Source: Neobacillus mesonae (GTDB taxonomy: Bacteria; Bacillota; Bacilli; Bacillales; Cytobacillaceae). Taken from it: a DNA stretch of 64,000 nucleotides. Numbering within the stretch: the first letter of the stretch is position 1; each line of letters opens with the position of its first letter. Position numbers and translations under genes: made by a program. The stretch spans positions 2,223,203-2,287,202 of the forward strand of contig NZ_KV440949.1 of the NCBI RefSeq assembly GCF_001636315.1, written 5' to 3'. Under the pieces are notes generated by a model. The model was not told where the DNA came from. It searched no databases and was given only the letters and a program-made list of their open reading frames with translations. Shown piece by piece: positions 1 through 7,995 of the stretch.

Positions 1-2
1 TA

Positions 3-959
3 TGGCAAATCATCAATACGGTAGGGCCCTTTATTATTCTTTGGTACCTTGGGTATGTAAGCCTTTCCGTTTCTTATTGGTTAGCATTAGTACCGATTAT
101 ATTAGCGGCAGGTTTTTTAGTAAGGATTTTCATTATCTTTCACGATTGCACCCATCATTCCTTTTTCAAAAGCCGTCGCCTCAATCGAATAATTGGAACA
201 TTTACAGGTGTTTTAACGTTATTTCCATTTGACCAATGGGGGCACGATCATGCTGTTCACCATGCGACAAGCGGGAACCTGGATAAGCGGGGAACAGGCG
301 ATATTTGGACCCTTACAGTGGATGAATATTTAGCGGCACCGCTGAGACTTCGTTTAGCATACCGTTTTTACCGTAATCCTTTCGTGATGTTTGTATTAGG
401 ACCGATTTACGTGTTTCTTTTAAAAAATAGATTTAACAGAAAAGGCGCTCGACAAAAGGAGCGTAATAACACCTATTTAACGAATATTCTAATCCTTGTT
501 CTAGCGGCATTGCTCTCTTGGGCAATCGGCTGGCAGTCTTTCCTATTTGTTCAAGGTACCATATTCATGATTTCAGGTGCAGCAGGTATTTGGTTGTTTT
601 ACGTCCAGCACACATTTGAAGATTCTTATTTTGAAGAAGATAAGGATTGGGAATATGTGAAAGCGGCAGTTGAAGGAAGTTCCTTCTATAAGCTTCCGAA
701 AATCTTACAATGGGTCACAGGAAATATTGGCTTTCACCATGTGCACCACTTAAGTCCAAGGGTACCAAACTATAAACTCGAAGAAGCACACAATAATACA
801 CTTCCTTTAAAAAATGTACCGACCATTACGCTTGCAACAAGCTTGAAATCACTCCGTTTCCGTTTATGGGATGAGAAGAACAAGAATTTTGTCACCTTCA
901 AAGATGTGAAACATTTAATGAAGAACAGTGTTCCTGCCCAAGTGAAGACCGAGCTATAA
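3..959 (+). CDS. des: Acyl-lipid fatty acid desaturase (Des), 5' end outside window
   Basis: Membrane desaturase that introduces a cis double bond into acyl chains of membrane lipids; in B. subtilis Des (delta-5) restores fluidity after cold shock. The frame is open from the left edge and ends in TAA at 957-959, giving about 318 of roughly 350 expected residues. The three histidine boxes are visible: HDCTHH, then HDHAVHH, and near the C-terminus HHVHH in IGFHHVHHLS. Hydrophobic segments flank the boxes. In B. subtilis des is followed by desK and desR; here a damaged desR-like gene follows after 36 bases and no desK lies between. The identity is secure; regulation here is uncertain. Confidence 0.95.
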   Translation, partial: WQIINTVGPFIILWYLGYVSLSVSYWLALVPIILAAGFLVRIFIIFHDCTHHSFFKSRRLNRIIGTFTGVLTLFPFDQWGHDHAVHHATSGNLDKRGTGDIWTLTVDEYLAAPLRLRLAYRFYRNPFVMFVLGPIYVFLLKNRFNRKGARQKERNNTYLTNILILVLAALLSWAIGWQSFLFVQGTIFMISGAAGIWLFYVQHTFEDSYFEEDKDWEYVKAAVEGSSFYKLPKILQWVTGNIGFHHVHHLSPRVPNYKLEEAHNNTLPLKNVPTITLATSLKSLRFRLWDEKNKNFVTFKDVKHLMKNSVPAQVKTEL

Positions 960-995
960 CTTCACGGCAGCTGTCAGATAAGGAGAGAACATCAA

Positions 996-1517
996 ATGAT
1001 TCGAATTGTCATTGCCGAGGATCAGGAATTACTGTTAGGGACAATTGGCAGCTTGCTCAATTTGGAAGAGGATATGGAAGTGGTCGGGCTGGCAAAGAAC
1101 GGAGAAGAAGCACTTTCCCTAGTACACCGATTAAAACCGGATGTATGTATCATGGATATCGAGATGCCAGAAATGAATGGACTTGAGGCAGCTGCGGAGT
1201 TAGTATCGACTGGATGCAAAGTAATCATTTTAACGACCTTTGCTCGGACAGGTTATTTTAGAAGGGCATTACAAGCGAATGTAAAAGGATATTTATTAAA
1301 GGACAACCCGAGTGAAGAGTTAACCCGTTCGATTCGCTGTATTATGAAAGGAAAGCGGATCTATGCCTCCGAACTAATGGATGATGAAGAGGAATTGGTC
1401 AATTCTCTTGCTGATGATCAAATAATAAATACCCATAATCAGCAAAGAAAAACAATTGGTACGGTCAAAAATTACTTTTCAACCATCTTGGATAAAATGA
1501 AGCTTCCAACTGGGTAA
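996..1517 (+). pseudogene. DesR-like response regulator with truncated HTH output domain
   Basis: The receiver domain (residues 1-120) closely resembles DesR of B. subtilis: acidic pocket E8/D9, phospho-acceptor D54 in CIMDIEMP, and the signature LLNLEEDMEVVG. It has a good site (AAGGAGAG) 36 bases after des. A normal DesR then has a LuxR-type HTH of about 60 residues. Here the TDREKEVL..GKNTKEIA part is replaced by a short unrelated stretch, only TVKNYFSTILDKM of the recognition region survives, and the protein stops early at 173 residues. DNA binding is probably lost. It could still act as a phosphate sink for DesK encoded elsewhere. A second copy at 4908-5306 carries the same damage. Confidence 0.8.
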
Positions 1518-1575
1518 TAATTTACAATCGAATTGTTGGTGCCAGCCCCCTAGTGGGGAGGGTACACTGGATTTG

Positions 1576-1613
1576 GGACAGACTCCTCTTAAAGGTGGTC
1601 TGTCCTTTCTTCA
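1576..1613 (+). terminator. Intrinsic terminator after the DesR-like copy 1
   Basis: GGACAGAC pairs perfectly with GTCTGTCC around a 14-base loop, followed by a T-rich run (TTTCTTCATTT). The same hairpin recurs after copy 2 at 5365-5400. Confidence 0.75.
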
Positions 1614-1727
1614 TTTCAGGGGGACACGGTATCAAAAGCCCATTGAACATATGAAGTTGATTAACTCAAGATTTGAAGGAGATAAAGGAATGTCTACCAC
1701 TTCCTATTAATCTAACAAGCATCAATC

Positions 1728-1756
1728 TTCGACAAAATTTGGGCGGTGACAGGCAC
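1728..1756. repeat. Dispersed repeat, copy A
   Basis: A stretch of about 29 bases beginning TTCGACAAAATTT and ending GGGCGGTGACAGGCAC. It is preceded by AATCTAACAAGCATCAATC, which is also nearly shared with copy D near 7862. It abuts the 3' end of the nitroreductase gene. Confidence 0.8.
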
Positions 1757-2374
1757 TTAAATGAACTTTACTTTATCCTCTATGGCGAGGCGTGTTGTCT
1801 GATAAGCTGGTGCGTTTTCTTTACCTAGCGTAATCAGGACAATTGGGAAATAGCGGTCAGGTACATTGAAGCGCTCAGAGAACTTAGCCTTATCAAAGCC
1901 GCCCATTGGCCCTGTAGCATAGCCCCGATCCTTAGCGATCAACATTAATTGCATTGCGGCTAGGCCGGCGTCAAACGTTGCTAAGTTCTTGCGTACTTCT
2001 TCAGGTGCATATGGATAAGTTCTTTTTGCATTGCCGACGAGTATTTCCTTGCTTGAGGCATCAATATACCCTGCCTCCGACATGCTGTCATAGACCGAAT
2101 CGATATTTTTATAAAATTCTTTATCCCCTAATACCGCGATGACGGCTGAAGCGGTTTCAATCTGCTCCTGATTGTATGCAATCGCCCGCAAGTCCTTCCT
2201 TTCTTCGGGATTTAGGAAAACAATGAATTCCCACGGCTGCAAATTACTTGTAGAAGGTGCTAATGTTGCTTCCTTCAGCATTTCCAAAATCTCCTCTTCC
2301 TTGATTTTAAAATTCGGATCGTATTTCCTAACCGAACGCCGTTCTTTAATTAAGGTAGTAATCATTTCAGACAT
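1757..2374 (-). CDS. Nitroreductase family protein (YodC-like)
   Basis: FMN-dependent NAD(P)H oxidoreductase of the nitroreductase fold, 205 residues, cytoplasmic. Family hallmarks are the N-terminal ERRSVRKYDP (FMN phosphate contacts), LAPSTSNLQPWEF and the later GYATGPMGGFD. Relatives reduce nitroaromatics and quinones. It is divergent from a YodB-type HxlR repressor at 2505-2861, with a palindromic operator between them, matching the B. subtilis yodC/yodB logic in which quinone or disulfide stress lifts repression. The start ATG (2374) is preceded by an AGGAGG-like site. The natural substrate cannot be read from the sequence. Confidence 0.9.
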   Translation of the reverse strand: MSEMITTLIKERRSVRKYDPNFKIKEEEILEMLKEATLAPSTSNLQPWEFIVFLNPEERKDLRAIAYNQEQIETASAVIAVLGDKEFYKNIDSVYDSMSEAGYIDASSKEILVGNAKRTYPYAPEEVRKNLATFDAGLAAMQLMLIAKDRGYATGPMGGFDKAKFSERFNVPDRYFPIVLITLGKENAPAYQTTRLAIEDKVKFI

Positions 2375-2402
2375 TTTGAATTCCTCCTGTTATTTGAACT
2401 AA

Positions 2403-2440
2403 TTTTTAGTAAGTGCAATTCAAGCTTACTTTTAGTAAGT
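2403..2440. promoter_or_regulatory. Probable operator of the YodB-like repressor
   Basis: CTTACT-TTT-AGTAAG at 2425-2439 is a perfect inverted repeat. A second half-copy, TTTTTAGTAAGTGC, lies just upstream at 2403-2415. The core resembles the remembered YodB consensus (TACTATTTGTAAGTA). Its position between divergent genes suits joint control of the nitroreductase and autoregulation. Confidence 0.7.
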
Positions 2441-2445
2441 GCTAT

Positions 2446-2474
2446 CTGTCAAGTAGTTTACAATATGGTATGAT
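2446..2474 (+). promoter_or_regulatory. Candidate sigma-A promoter of the HxlR gene
   Basis: CTGTCA (2446-2451), a 17-base spacer and TATGAT (2469-2474) lie 30 bases upstream of the start. The -35 is weak and adjoins the palindromic operator, so repressor binding would block it. Confidence 0.5.
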
Positions 2475-2504
2475 TAAGAAAAGTAGAAAAAGAGGTTTGA
2501 GCGA

Positions 2505-2861
2505 ATGAACAGGAATGCAAATGAGCAAAAGCCAATCAATGAATCACCCTGCCAAACGTACCGGCTCGCGATTGAATTTATCGGAAAACGCTGGACGGGG
2601 ATCATCATTTATCAACTATTAGAGGGACCGAAGCGCTACCATGAACTCCTTCATACCATTGATGGGATTTCGGACAGGCTGCTATCCGAGCGATTAAAAG
2701 ATTTGGAATTAGAAGGTTTGCTAAGGAAACGTGTTATAGAAGAAGCCCCGAAAAAAGTGGAGTACGAACTGACTCCTCCCGGCTATGAATTCATAGAAGT
2801 AATTAAGGCGATTATGAACTGGGCGGAGAAAAAAGAAGAGTATTTGAAAGGCGGAAAATGA
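2505..2861 (+). CDS. HxlR-family redox-sensing repressor (YodB-like)
   Basis: Winged-helix regulator of 118 residues. The HxlR core is clear: GKRWTGIIIYQLLEGPKRYHEL, then ISDRLLSERLKDLELEGLL, then the wing. One N-terminal cysteine (C17) sits exactly ten residues before GKRW, the same spacing as the quinone/disulfide-sensing Cys6 of B. subtilis YodB; no other cysteine is present. The site AGAGG lies 9 bases before ATG. The divergent nitroreductase and the CTTACT-AGTAAG palindrome between the two genes suggest that it represses both. An HxlR-type regulator is certain; the thiol-sensing role is inferred from Cys position. Confidence 0.9.
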   Translation: MNRNANEQKPINESPCQTYRLAIEFIGKRWTGIIIYQLLEGPKRYHELLHTIDGISDRLLSERLKDLELEGLLRKRVIEEAPKKVEYELTPPGYEFIEVIKAIMNWAEKKEEYLKGGK

Positions 2862-2918
2862 TATATTCAGTTGCAACTCTATCCAACCAAATAATACCCA
2901 TAATAAATCAGATCAAGC

Positions 2919-2950
2919 TTCGACAAAATTTGGGCGGTGACCAGGCACCA
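2919..2950. repeat. Dispersed repeat, copy B
   Basis: TTCGACAAAATTTGGGCGG followed by TGACCAGGCACCA, one base longer than copy A in the right half. It lies after the HxlR gene. Confidence 0.75.
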
Positions 2951-3006
2951 ATATTCTAATTAAAATTATAGTGGAACCTAAGAAAATAATTTCAAAGGTT
3001 CCAGAT

Positions 3007-3240
3007 CTATTTAATAGGTTTAGGGTCAATGGCGTAGCGCTTATCATGTCCTAAACGATCCGTAACAAATTCGATTAGCTGCTTTAGCTGTCTTTGGGGC
3101 ATTATTTTGTCTATTCCTTTATGGATCATAATGGATTTTATATTCCGGAAACTATTTGGTTGATGAAAAAACTTGCCCGCAAGAAAAATTCGCTTCTCTT
3201 GCTTTACCGTTATGGCTACAGCTTTATCACCTGATACCAA
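3007..3240 (-). pseudogene. Scrap with dTDP-glucose 4,6-dehydratase C-terminal motif
   Basis: A 77-codon open stretch whose last 24 residues (IEFVTDRLGHDKRYAIDPKP) match the well-known RmlB/RfbB motif that precedes the KIK-ELGW end; the reading stops right after it. The N-terminal part is not RmlB-like, so this is probably a junction of two remnants rather than a working gene. It could start only at a TTG with no good ribosome binding site. It suggests that an rml locus was once nearby or was transferred in fragments. Confidence 0.5.
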
Positions 3241-3457
3241 ATTATTGTAAATTCTATTTAATACTTCAATAGAACTAAAAAGTCTACCATACTCGAAAAG
3301 GAATTCCTTCCTCCTTTTGAATCCACCTACTATATCCTTAATGATAAATAAAATTCAAACGTTTGTTTAACAGCTTTCAGTCTGCTTCCCCATTAGATTT
3401 ACCAATAAACTATCCAATCAAGTACAATGTACATATACTAAATGAGAGGTGAGCCTA

Positions 3458-3985
3458 ATGGAATGGAATATTCGTTCATCAAATACAGAGAAAGTGGATC
3501 GCTTTAAGGTTACGGTTGATCAGGTTGTTCTTCCCAATGGAGAGGAAAAGACATTTTCATATTTAGATTTTGCCAAAGGGGTTTGTGTCCTTCCAATTAC
3601 TGAGGAAGCAGAAGTTATTTGTCTAAAGCAATACCGCCACACATTAAGAAGCTGGCAGTGGGAACTGCCCGCTGGAATGATTGAGGAGTCCGATCAGTCA
3701 CCCCTGGAAACAGCGAAAAGAGAGCTCGAAGAGGAGACAGGCTATATAGCCGAGCACTGGCTTGAATTAGGAAGCTTCTATCCATCCCCAGGTTCAACGA
3801 CAGAGGAGATATTCTTGTTTGCCGCGGCTGGTCTCGTTCCTACTGAACAAAAGCTTGAAAACAGCGAGAAAATTGAATTACATAAACTGACCATGGAAGA
3901 ACTAAAAACGTTAATCAAAGTTGGCGACTTCAAACATGGTGCAGGACTCGCTGCAGTATTAAGATATAAATTCATGACTGATTAA
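3458..3985 (+). CDS. Nudix hydrolase, ADP-ribose pyrophosphatase type
   Basis: A 175-residue Nudix protein of the ADP-ribose diphosphatase branch, which hydrolyses ADP-ribose to AMP and ribose 5-phosphate. The Nudix helix is REL-EEETGY in ETAKRELEEETGY, preceded by WELPAGMIEE; QYRH and the downstream proline-rich YPSPGST are typical of the NudF group. A GTG 9 bases upstream would extend it, but GAGGTGA lies ideally before the ATG at 3458, so that start was chosen. The box carries a slightly lengthened loop (GMIEESDQSPLE). It is a single gene between repeats. Exact substrate is uncertain within the group. Confidence 0.88.
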   Translation: MEWNIRSSNTEKVDRFKVTVDQVVLPNGEEKTFSYLDFAKGVCVLPITEEAEVICLKQYRHTLRSWQWELPAGMIEESDQSPLETAKRELEEETGYIAEHWLELGSFYPSPGSTTEEIFLFAAAGLVPTEQKLENSEKIELHKLTMEELKTLIKVGDFKHGAGLAAVLRYKFMTD

Positions 3986-4006
3986 TTCGAGTGGTGATAG
4001 GCACAG
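3986..4006. repeat. Dispersed repeat, partial copy C
   Basis: TTCGAGTGGTGATAGGCACA immediately follows the Nudix stop codon. It looks like an internally deleted and diverged copy of the A/B repeat. Confidence 0.45.
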
Positions 4007-4169
4007 GATTTTATTTTGATATTGACCAGGATGGAAAGGCAGTGATATCACTGCCCTTTTCTACTAAACATCTACAATATCTTACACTCTTCTATTCCCC
4101 TGCCCCTTCGTAATAGACCAACAGGCTTCCTAAATACATAAACAGGGTGGAACGGCAGCTAAATATATA

Positions 4170-4598
4170 TTATAAATAATAGCTGATCCATGGATAATGT
4201 ACGGGTTTCTTGGTTATTTTGGCTTCTACAGGGTTTAAATGAATATAACGGCTGACCGCAAGCACCCTTCTATCCTCAATTACTTTGTCATAATATCGTT
4301 TCTCAAACACATGACCGGTTAAACGGTATTTTGTATTATAGTAATTAGCGTATCGTTTATTAATCAGCAGCATCAGTTTCGATAGTGAATATTCCTTTGA
4401 CCTCATTTGCAGATGTTAAGGATTATTCATTAAACAATAGGAGGCCATAACAAAAGGGAATTTTTCATGGAGTTGATGGAAGATATGAAGGAAGGCTTGA
4501 TAATCACCGGCATTTCGAAAAAGCGGATCACGGCGATTTCCTCTACAGACAACATGATAATAACAGTTGGAAAACCATACTCTTTTTGGACGTGACAT
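4170..4598 (-). pseudogene. REP-associated tyrosine transposase (Y1/IS200-like), nonsense-interrupted
   Basis: Starts MSRPKRVWF with YYHVVCRGN, the typical Y1/RAYT beginning. The motif normally read as LMPNHFHLL is LMNNP-stop-HLQM: a TAA at 4413-4415 interrupts a frame that is otherwise continuous. The downstream half retains SRYIHLNPVEAK and YPWISYYL, the usual end of the catalytic domain, and then terminates earlier than complete relatives (about 250 residues). The HUH histidine pair is damaged, so transposition activity is unlikely. RAYT enzymes act on palindromic REP elements; several dispersed repeats occur in this region, but a link is only inferred. Confidence 0.85.
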
Positions 4599-4820
4599 TA
4601 GGTTTCCCTTGCTACAGACTGTTGTGCATGTAATCCTCATGCACGCGAATTTAGGATATATTCAATAATCAAATTGTTGAATCGTAATTTATGAAAACTG
4701 TTTAATTCCACTTGATGGTTACACCATTTCCATATGAATGTACTAACCAGGATATCTATGAAAGAGCATGGAAAATTATACGGGAGTTCTTCAAAGGTTA
4801 ACATATGAATTGAAACCATT

Positions 4821-4865
4821 AAAAAAGCACCTCTAGAAACACATTGTAATAAGAGGAGCTTTTTA
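4821..4865. terminator. Bidirectional hairpin terminator
   Basis: AAAAAGC-A-CCTCT pairs with AGAGG-A-GCTTTTT (one mismatch), with A/T tracts on both sides. It separates the transposase remnant from the second DesR-like copy. The 4640-4820 stretch upstream holds only an unassignable minus-strand frame. Confidence 0.65.
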
Positions 4866-4907
4866 TTGGTAAAGAGTGGGCGGGGCTTGTAAATTCTTTG
4901 TCAAAGA

Positions 4908-5306
4908 GTGGTACAAAGGATGGCAGTGGTGATAAATTCCTATAGCCGAAATCTGCCTGAAATGAACGGACTTAAGGCAGCTGAGGAGTTAGTGTCGTCT
5001 GGATGCAAAGTAATCATTCTAACGACCTTTGCTCGGAAAGGTTATTTCAGAATGGCATTAAAAGCGAATGTAAAAGGATATTTATTAAAGGATAACCCAA
5101 GTGAAGAGTTAACCCGTTCGATTCGCTGTATTATGAAAGGAAAGCGGATTTATGCCTCCGAACTAATTGATGATGAAGGAGACCTGGTAGATTCTCTTGC
5201 TGATGATCAAATATTAAATACCCATCATCAGCAAAGAAAAACAAATGGTACGGTCAAAAATTACTTTTCCACCATCCTAGGTAAAATGAAGCTGCCAACT
5301 GGGTAA
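4908..5306 (+). pseudogene. Second DesR-like copy, N-terminally truncated
   Basis: From 4955 the DNA is a diverged duplicate of the gene at 996-1517, beginning at PEMNGL just after the phospho-acceptor region. The first 50 or so receiver residues, including the Asp pocket, are missing and replaced by an unrelated 16-residue leader. The C-terminus shows the same defect as copy 1 (truncated HTH ending in TVKNYFSTIL..KMKLPTG), so the defect predates the duplication. There is no convincing ribosome binding site. It is almost certainly non-functional. Confidence 0.85.
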
Positions 5307-5470
5307 TACCTTACATTCGAATAGTTGATGCCAGTCCCCTAGTGGGGAGGGTACACTGAATTTGGGACAGACTCCTCTTAAAGGCGGTCTGTCCTTATTC
5401 ATTTGTATCATTGTTGTTACAAAGGCTATTGAACATGTGAAATTAGGAATGTCTACCACTCCCAATTAAT
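4955..5470 (+). repeat. Duplicated segment (partner at 1165-1714)
   Basis: Homology covers the DesR remnant, the following palindrome CCCCTAGTGGGGAGGGTACA, the GGACAGAC terminator and the trailing GGAATGTCTACCACT. Divergence is visible at scattered positions, with a short deletion in this copy near 5430. Confidence 0.85.
5365..5400 (+). terminator. Intrinsic terminator, duplicate of 1576-1613
   Basis: GGACAGAC pairs with GTCTGTCC, followed by TTATTCATTT. Confidence 0.7.
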
Positions 5471-5480
5471 CTCATGATTA

Positions 5481-5550
5481 CAGCCACAAGAATGTACCAT
5501 CTCTGCCATGTTTTTTACCAGCAGTTGCAACGAAATGTACCACTTGCTGT
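5481..5550 (-). mobile_element. IS21-like terminal remnant
   Basis: Read on the minus strand this contains AAGTGGTACATTTCGTTGC and, 33 bases on, GATGGTACATTCTTGTGGC. Repeated TGGTACATT units are typical of the multiple terminal repeats of some Firmicute IS21-family elements. No istA/istB reading frame remains nearby. A related piece lies at 7780-7875. Confidence 0.45.
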
Positions 5551-5592
5551 AAAAGTATTTACCAATAGAAAAACGCCAACTAATTTTGAAAT

Positions 5593-5638
5593 AAAAAAGC
5601 CTAAATCCTCTTTATTTTTACCGAGGACTTAGGCTTTT
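5593..5638. terminator. Strong bidirectional terminator
   Basis: AAAAGCCTAA-A-TCCTC pairs with GAGGA-C-TTAGGCTTTT around a 13-base loop, with flanking A and T tracts. Confidence 0.75.
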
Positions 5639-5639
5639 G

Positions 5640-6035
5640 GTCATCAATCACGCCGATTGTGGAGTATCATATTCTATTGAATAGTATATTTGTACTGCCC
5701 AATAAATTTATCTATTGTTTTTCTAATTGTTTATGCAACAATAGCGCCCGATTGCTGAATATCCTAACTGAAGTAAAGCACCTTTACTTCACCTCAATCT
5801 CCATTTTTAATATCATTTCTATTGCTTTCATTATTTTTCTTCCATTTCTTTAGATGGCTTTACTTTTTCAACTACCTCTTTGATATGTCGTACAAAATCT
5901 GCGGTAGGATTGGTGCAAGTGCCTTTTTAAAAATTTATTGCCCTAAAAATCACCAAATTTCAGTCAAATAACCTCTAATTATTTACAGACTGTATGGAGT
6001 GGGAATAATAAAAAGGAGCATAGAAACCGCGCATA
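5640..6035. other. Gene-free, AT-rich stretch
   Basis: I see no convincing gene here. A 64-codon plus-strand frame (5659-5853) lacks a ribosome binding site and resembles random AT-rich coding. The stretch separates terminator debris from the DUF3800 gene, which ends at 6036. Confidence 0.5.
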
Positions 6036-7349
6036 TTATAACTTCCGTATTACCCCCTCTTTAATTCCAGTAATATAATCGCCGTAAATATTCCTTGTTA
6101 AAAACTCATTTTGTACACCTAATCTCCATTTTTCATTTGAAGCAGCAATATAATACTTAAACATATCTTCAACATGTAAATTACTTGACTTTTTATAATA
6201 ATTCTCATAGCTACTAAATGAACTTATATACCTACAATATATTTCAAAAAGGAGAGTTTCGTCAAAGTAACTATCCCCTATGAAACTGTAAGTATTGTCA
6301 TTTCCAAAAAAGAACTGTGTCATTTTTAAAATTAGGTCAAACTGATGCTCTTCTAGAACAAACCACTCTTTATCAAGATGTTTAGGCTTTTCTGGTTCCC
6401 CTTTATCATAACGAATTGCAGTTATAAGTTTAGAAATGTAACTACCAGTTATTACTACCAACATATCTGCTAATTGTAATCCAACGAAAACTTTAGAATC
6501 CTGGTCTACCAGCACTTTCCCAAATCCAATCTTTTCAAATGGCTCAGAAGGTATACCTTGGTCAAGAATTAACGTTGACTGCTCAGGTTGCCATATATCT
6601 TTTAACTTGTTCTCGGATAACCATAAGTCAACATCGAAGCTCACCTTATCCCAATCAAATGATACTTTTTCAAACACTAAATTATCAGCTAAGTGTTTCC
6701 CCTTCCCAATTATTGTTATCATATTTTTGTAATCTTCTAATTGATATTTCATTCTAGTGTTATTTTTGTGCTTTGCTACGAATTCTTTCAAATCTTTTTG
6801 AATAGAATATAATATTTCATTAATTTTTTTTTGTGGATCGAAAAGATTTTTAATGACCTCTTCTGATGCTTCTAATTCACAATATTTTGTGAGGCTATAT
6901 TTCAACAATATGGCGGATTTAATAAATCTTTTAGATTCAAGTTTTAGAATCCATTGTGTGAGTCTGGCATCAACAACCATTGACATTTTATTTACTGAAA
7001 AAAGTAAGTTAGAAACGTCTGCCTCTATCAGGATATCAAATAACTTAAGATAGAAATCACTATTAACTTTTTTTATACTCGCAATGCCAAATTTGAAATT
7101 CCCCTGTAGAATATCAGTTCCTTTTAGTTCCTTTTTTACTTTATTTTTTTGTTCTTCTCTATAATCTTCTACAAGTTTAGAATATTTTTTGATAATATCC
7201 TTTATAGAACTTTCAGGGATATAAAGTACATCAGCAACATAAGATCGCATTAAATCATCACCAAGACTTATTCTTCTATCATCACTATAGTTTCTTGAAA
7301 TTCTAATCGTTTCCTGTGGTCCCTTTTCATCAATAAAAACTTGTCCCAT
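6036..7349 (-). CDS. DUF3800-domain protein, predicted RNase H-like nuclease
   Basis: A 437-residue cytoplasmic protein. The N-terminal VFIDEKG at residues 4-10 corresponds to the DUF3800 opening motif (YIDESG), and GLQLADMLVV around residue 295 to its closing QLAD motif; these acidic residues form the predicted RNase H-like metal site. The middle (residues 55-210) is helical and Lys/Glu rich, and the roughly 100-residue tail after the domain is unassigned. DUF3800 proteins are common in mobile and defence-rich regions but have no settled role. The gene stands alone between repeats and IS remnants. ATG 7349 follows GTGAGG at 10 bases. Confidence 0.7.
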   Translation of the reverse strand: MGQVFIDEKGPQETIRISRNYSDDRRISLGDDLMRSYVADVLYIPESSIKDIIKKYSKLVEDYREEQKNKVKKELKGTDILQGNFKFGIASIKKVNSDFYLKLFDILIEADVSNLLFSVNKMSMVVDARLTQWILKLESKRFIKSAILLKYSLTKYCELEASEEVIKNLFDPQKKINEILYSIQKDLKEFVAKHKNNTRMKYQLEDYKNMITIIGKGKHLADNLVFEKVSFDWDKVSFDVDLWLSENKLKDIWQPEQSTLILDQGIPSEPFEKIGFGKVLVDQDSKVFVGLQLADMLVVITGSYISKLITAIRYDKGEPEKPKHLDKEWFVLEEHQFDLILKMTQFFFGNDNTYSFIGDSYFDETLLFEIYCRYISSFSSYENYYKKSSNLHVEDMFKYYIAASNEKWRLGVQNEFLTRNIYGDYITGIKEGVIRKL

Positions 7350-7430
7350 AGTTAATTATCCTCACTTCAATTTTAGTCAGATTAACTTTTTATTGATATT
7401 GTAAACTGTTATCTGTATCCACTAAATTTC

Positions 7431-7715
7431 TTATAGTTCTATTTCTTTAGATTCGATATCCACTGAAATCCCATTTGTTGATAACTCAATAAAACACCCG
7501 TAACCATCTATTTTAGCCATAATGAGTTTTGTGTGACATTGCCCCATCCTATCTTTTATTCCGTTAAATATCCCGATTGTTGAACACCTGATAAATAAAA
7601 CCTTTTTAATAAAGTTATCACAAACGAAATTATTTGTTGCGCAGTAATTATCTACTACTATAATATAAGAGTTAATCTGGACCGTTTGCAGAAGACTGAT
7701 CTTATTGAAAGTCAA
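7431..7715 (-). CDS. Unrecognised small ORF
   Basis: A 94-codon frame upstream of, and co-oriented with, the DUF3800 gene. It would need a TTG start without a visible ribosome binding site. Composition is ordinary (a few Cys; GISVDIESKEIEL at the end). I recognise no domain. It may be a remnant. Confidence 0.2.
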   Translation of the reverse strand: MTFNKISLLQTVQINSYIIVVDNYCATNNFVCDNFIKKVLFIRCSTIGIFNGIKDRMGQCHTKLIMAKIDGYGCFIELSTNGISVDIESKEIEL

Positions 7716-7779
7716 TCCAATTTTTTATAACATTTTGATTCTCAGAACTATCGTTTATATCCTTTATCACCAGATAGAT

Positions 7780-7875
7780 TACAGTGGTAAACAGTTTGTC
7801 ATTCTTTGATACATTCTTTGTCATTCGGTTGGTAGAGGTGGTACATTCCAATGGCCGTAATCAATCTAACAAGTC
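7780..7875 (+). mobile_element. IS21-like end remnant fused to a dispersed repeat
   Basis: GTGGTACATTCCAATGGCCG at 7839-7858 matches the sense of the IS21-like scrap at 5481-5550, and repeated TTGTCATTC units precede it. It runs directly into AATCTAACAAG and repeat copy D. Confidence 0.4.
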
Positions 7876-7881
7876 ATCCAT

Positions 7882-7938
7882 CTTCGAAAAAATTCATGTG
7901 GTGCCTGTCACCATTATTCCAGGCGGTGACAAGCACAC
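7882..7938. repeat. Dispersed repeat, copy D (inverted pair)
   Basis: ATCTTCGAAAAAATTCATG leads into GTGGTGCCTGTCACCA, which is followed after a short spacer by GGCGGTGACAAGCACA. The two cores are in opposite orientation, so the copy can fold on itself. Confidence 0.65.
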
Positions 7939-7995
7939 GTATTTAGAAGGATTGTTCAGCCACACTCCTCCTCTTCCCCAGCCGTAAGATCGAAT

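Noticed and set aside
2..232. 76-codon plus-strand frame at the left edge
   Set aside because: It is a shadow of the desaturase, whose own frame (starting at 3) carries the histidine boxes.
4637..4819. 60-codon minus-strand frame between the transposase remnant and the terminator
   Set aside because: No ribosome binding site and no recognisable motif; probably chance.
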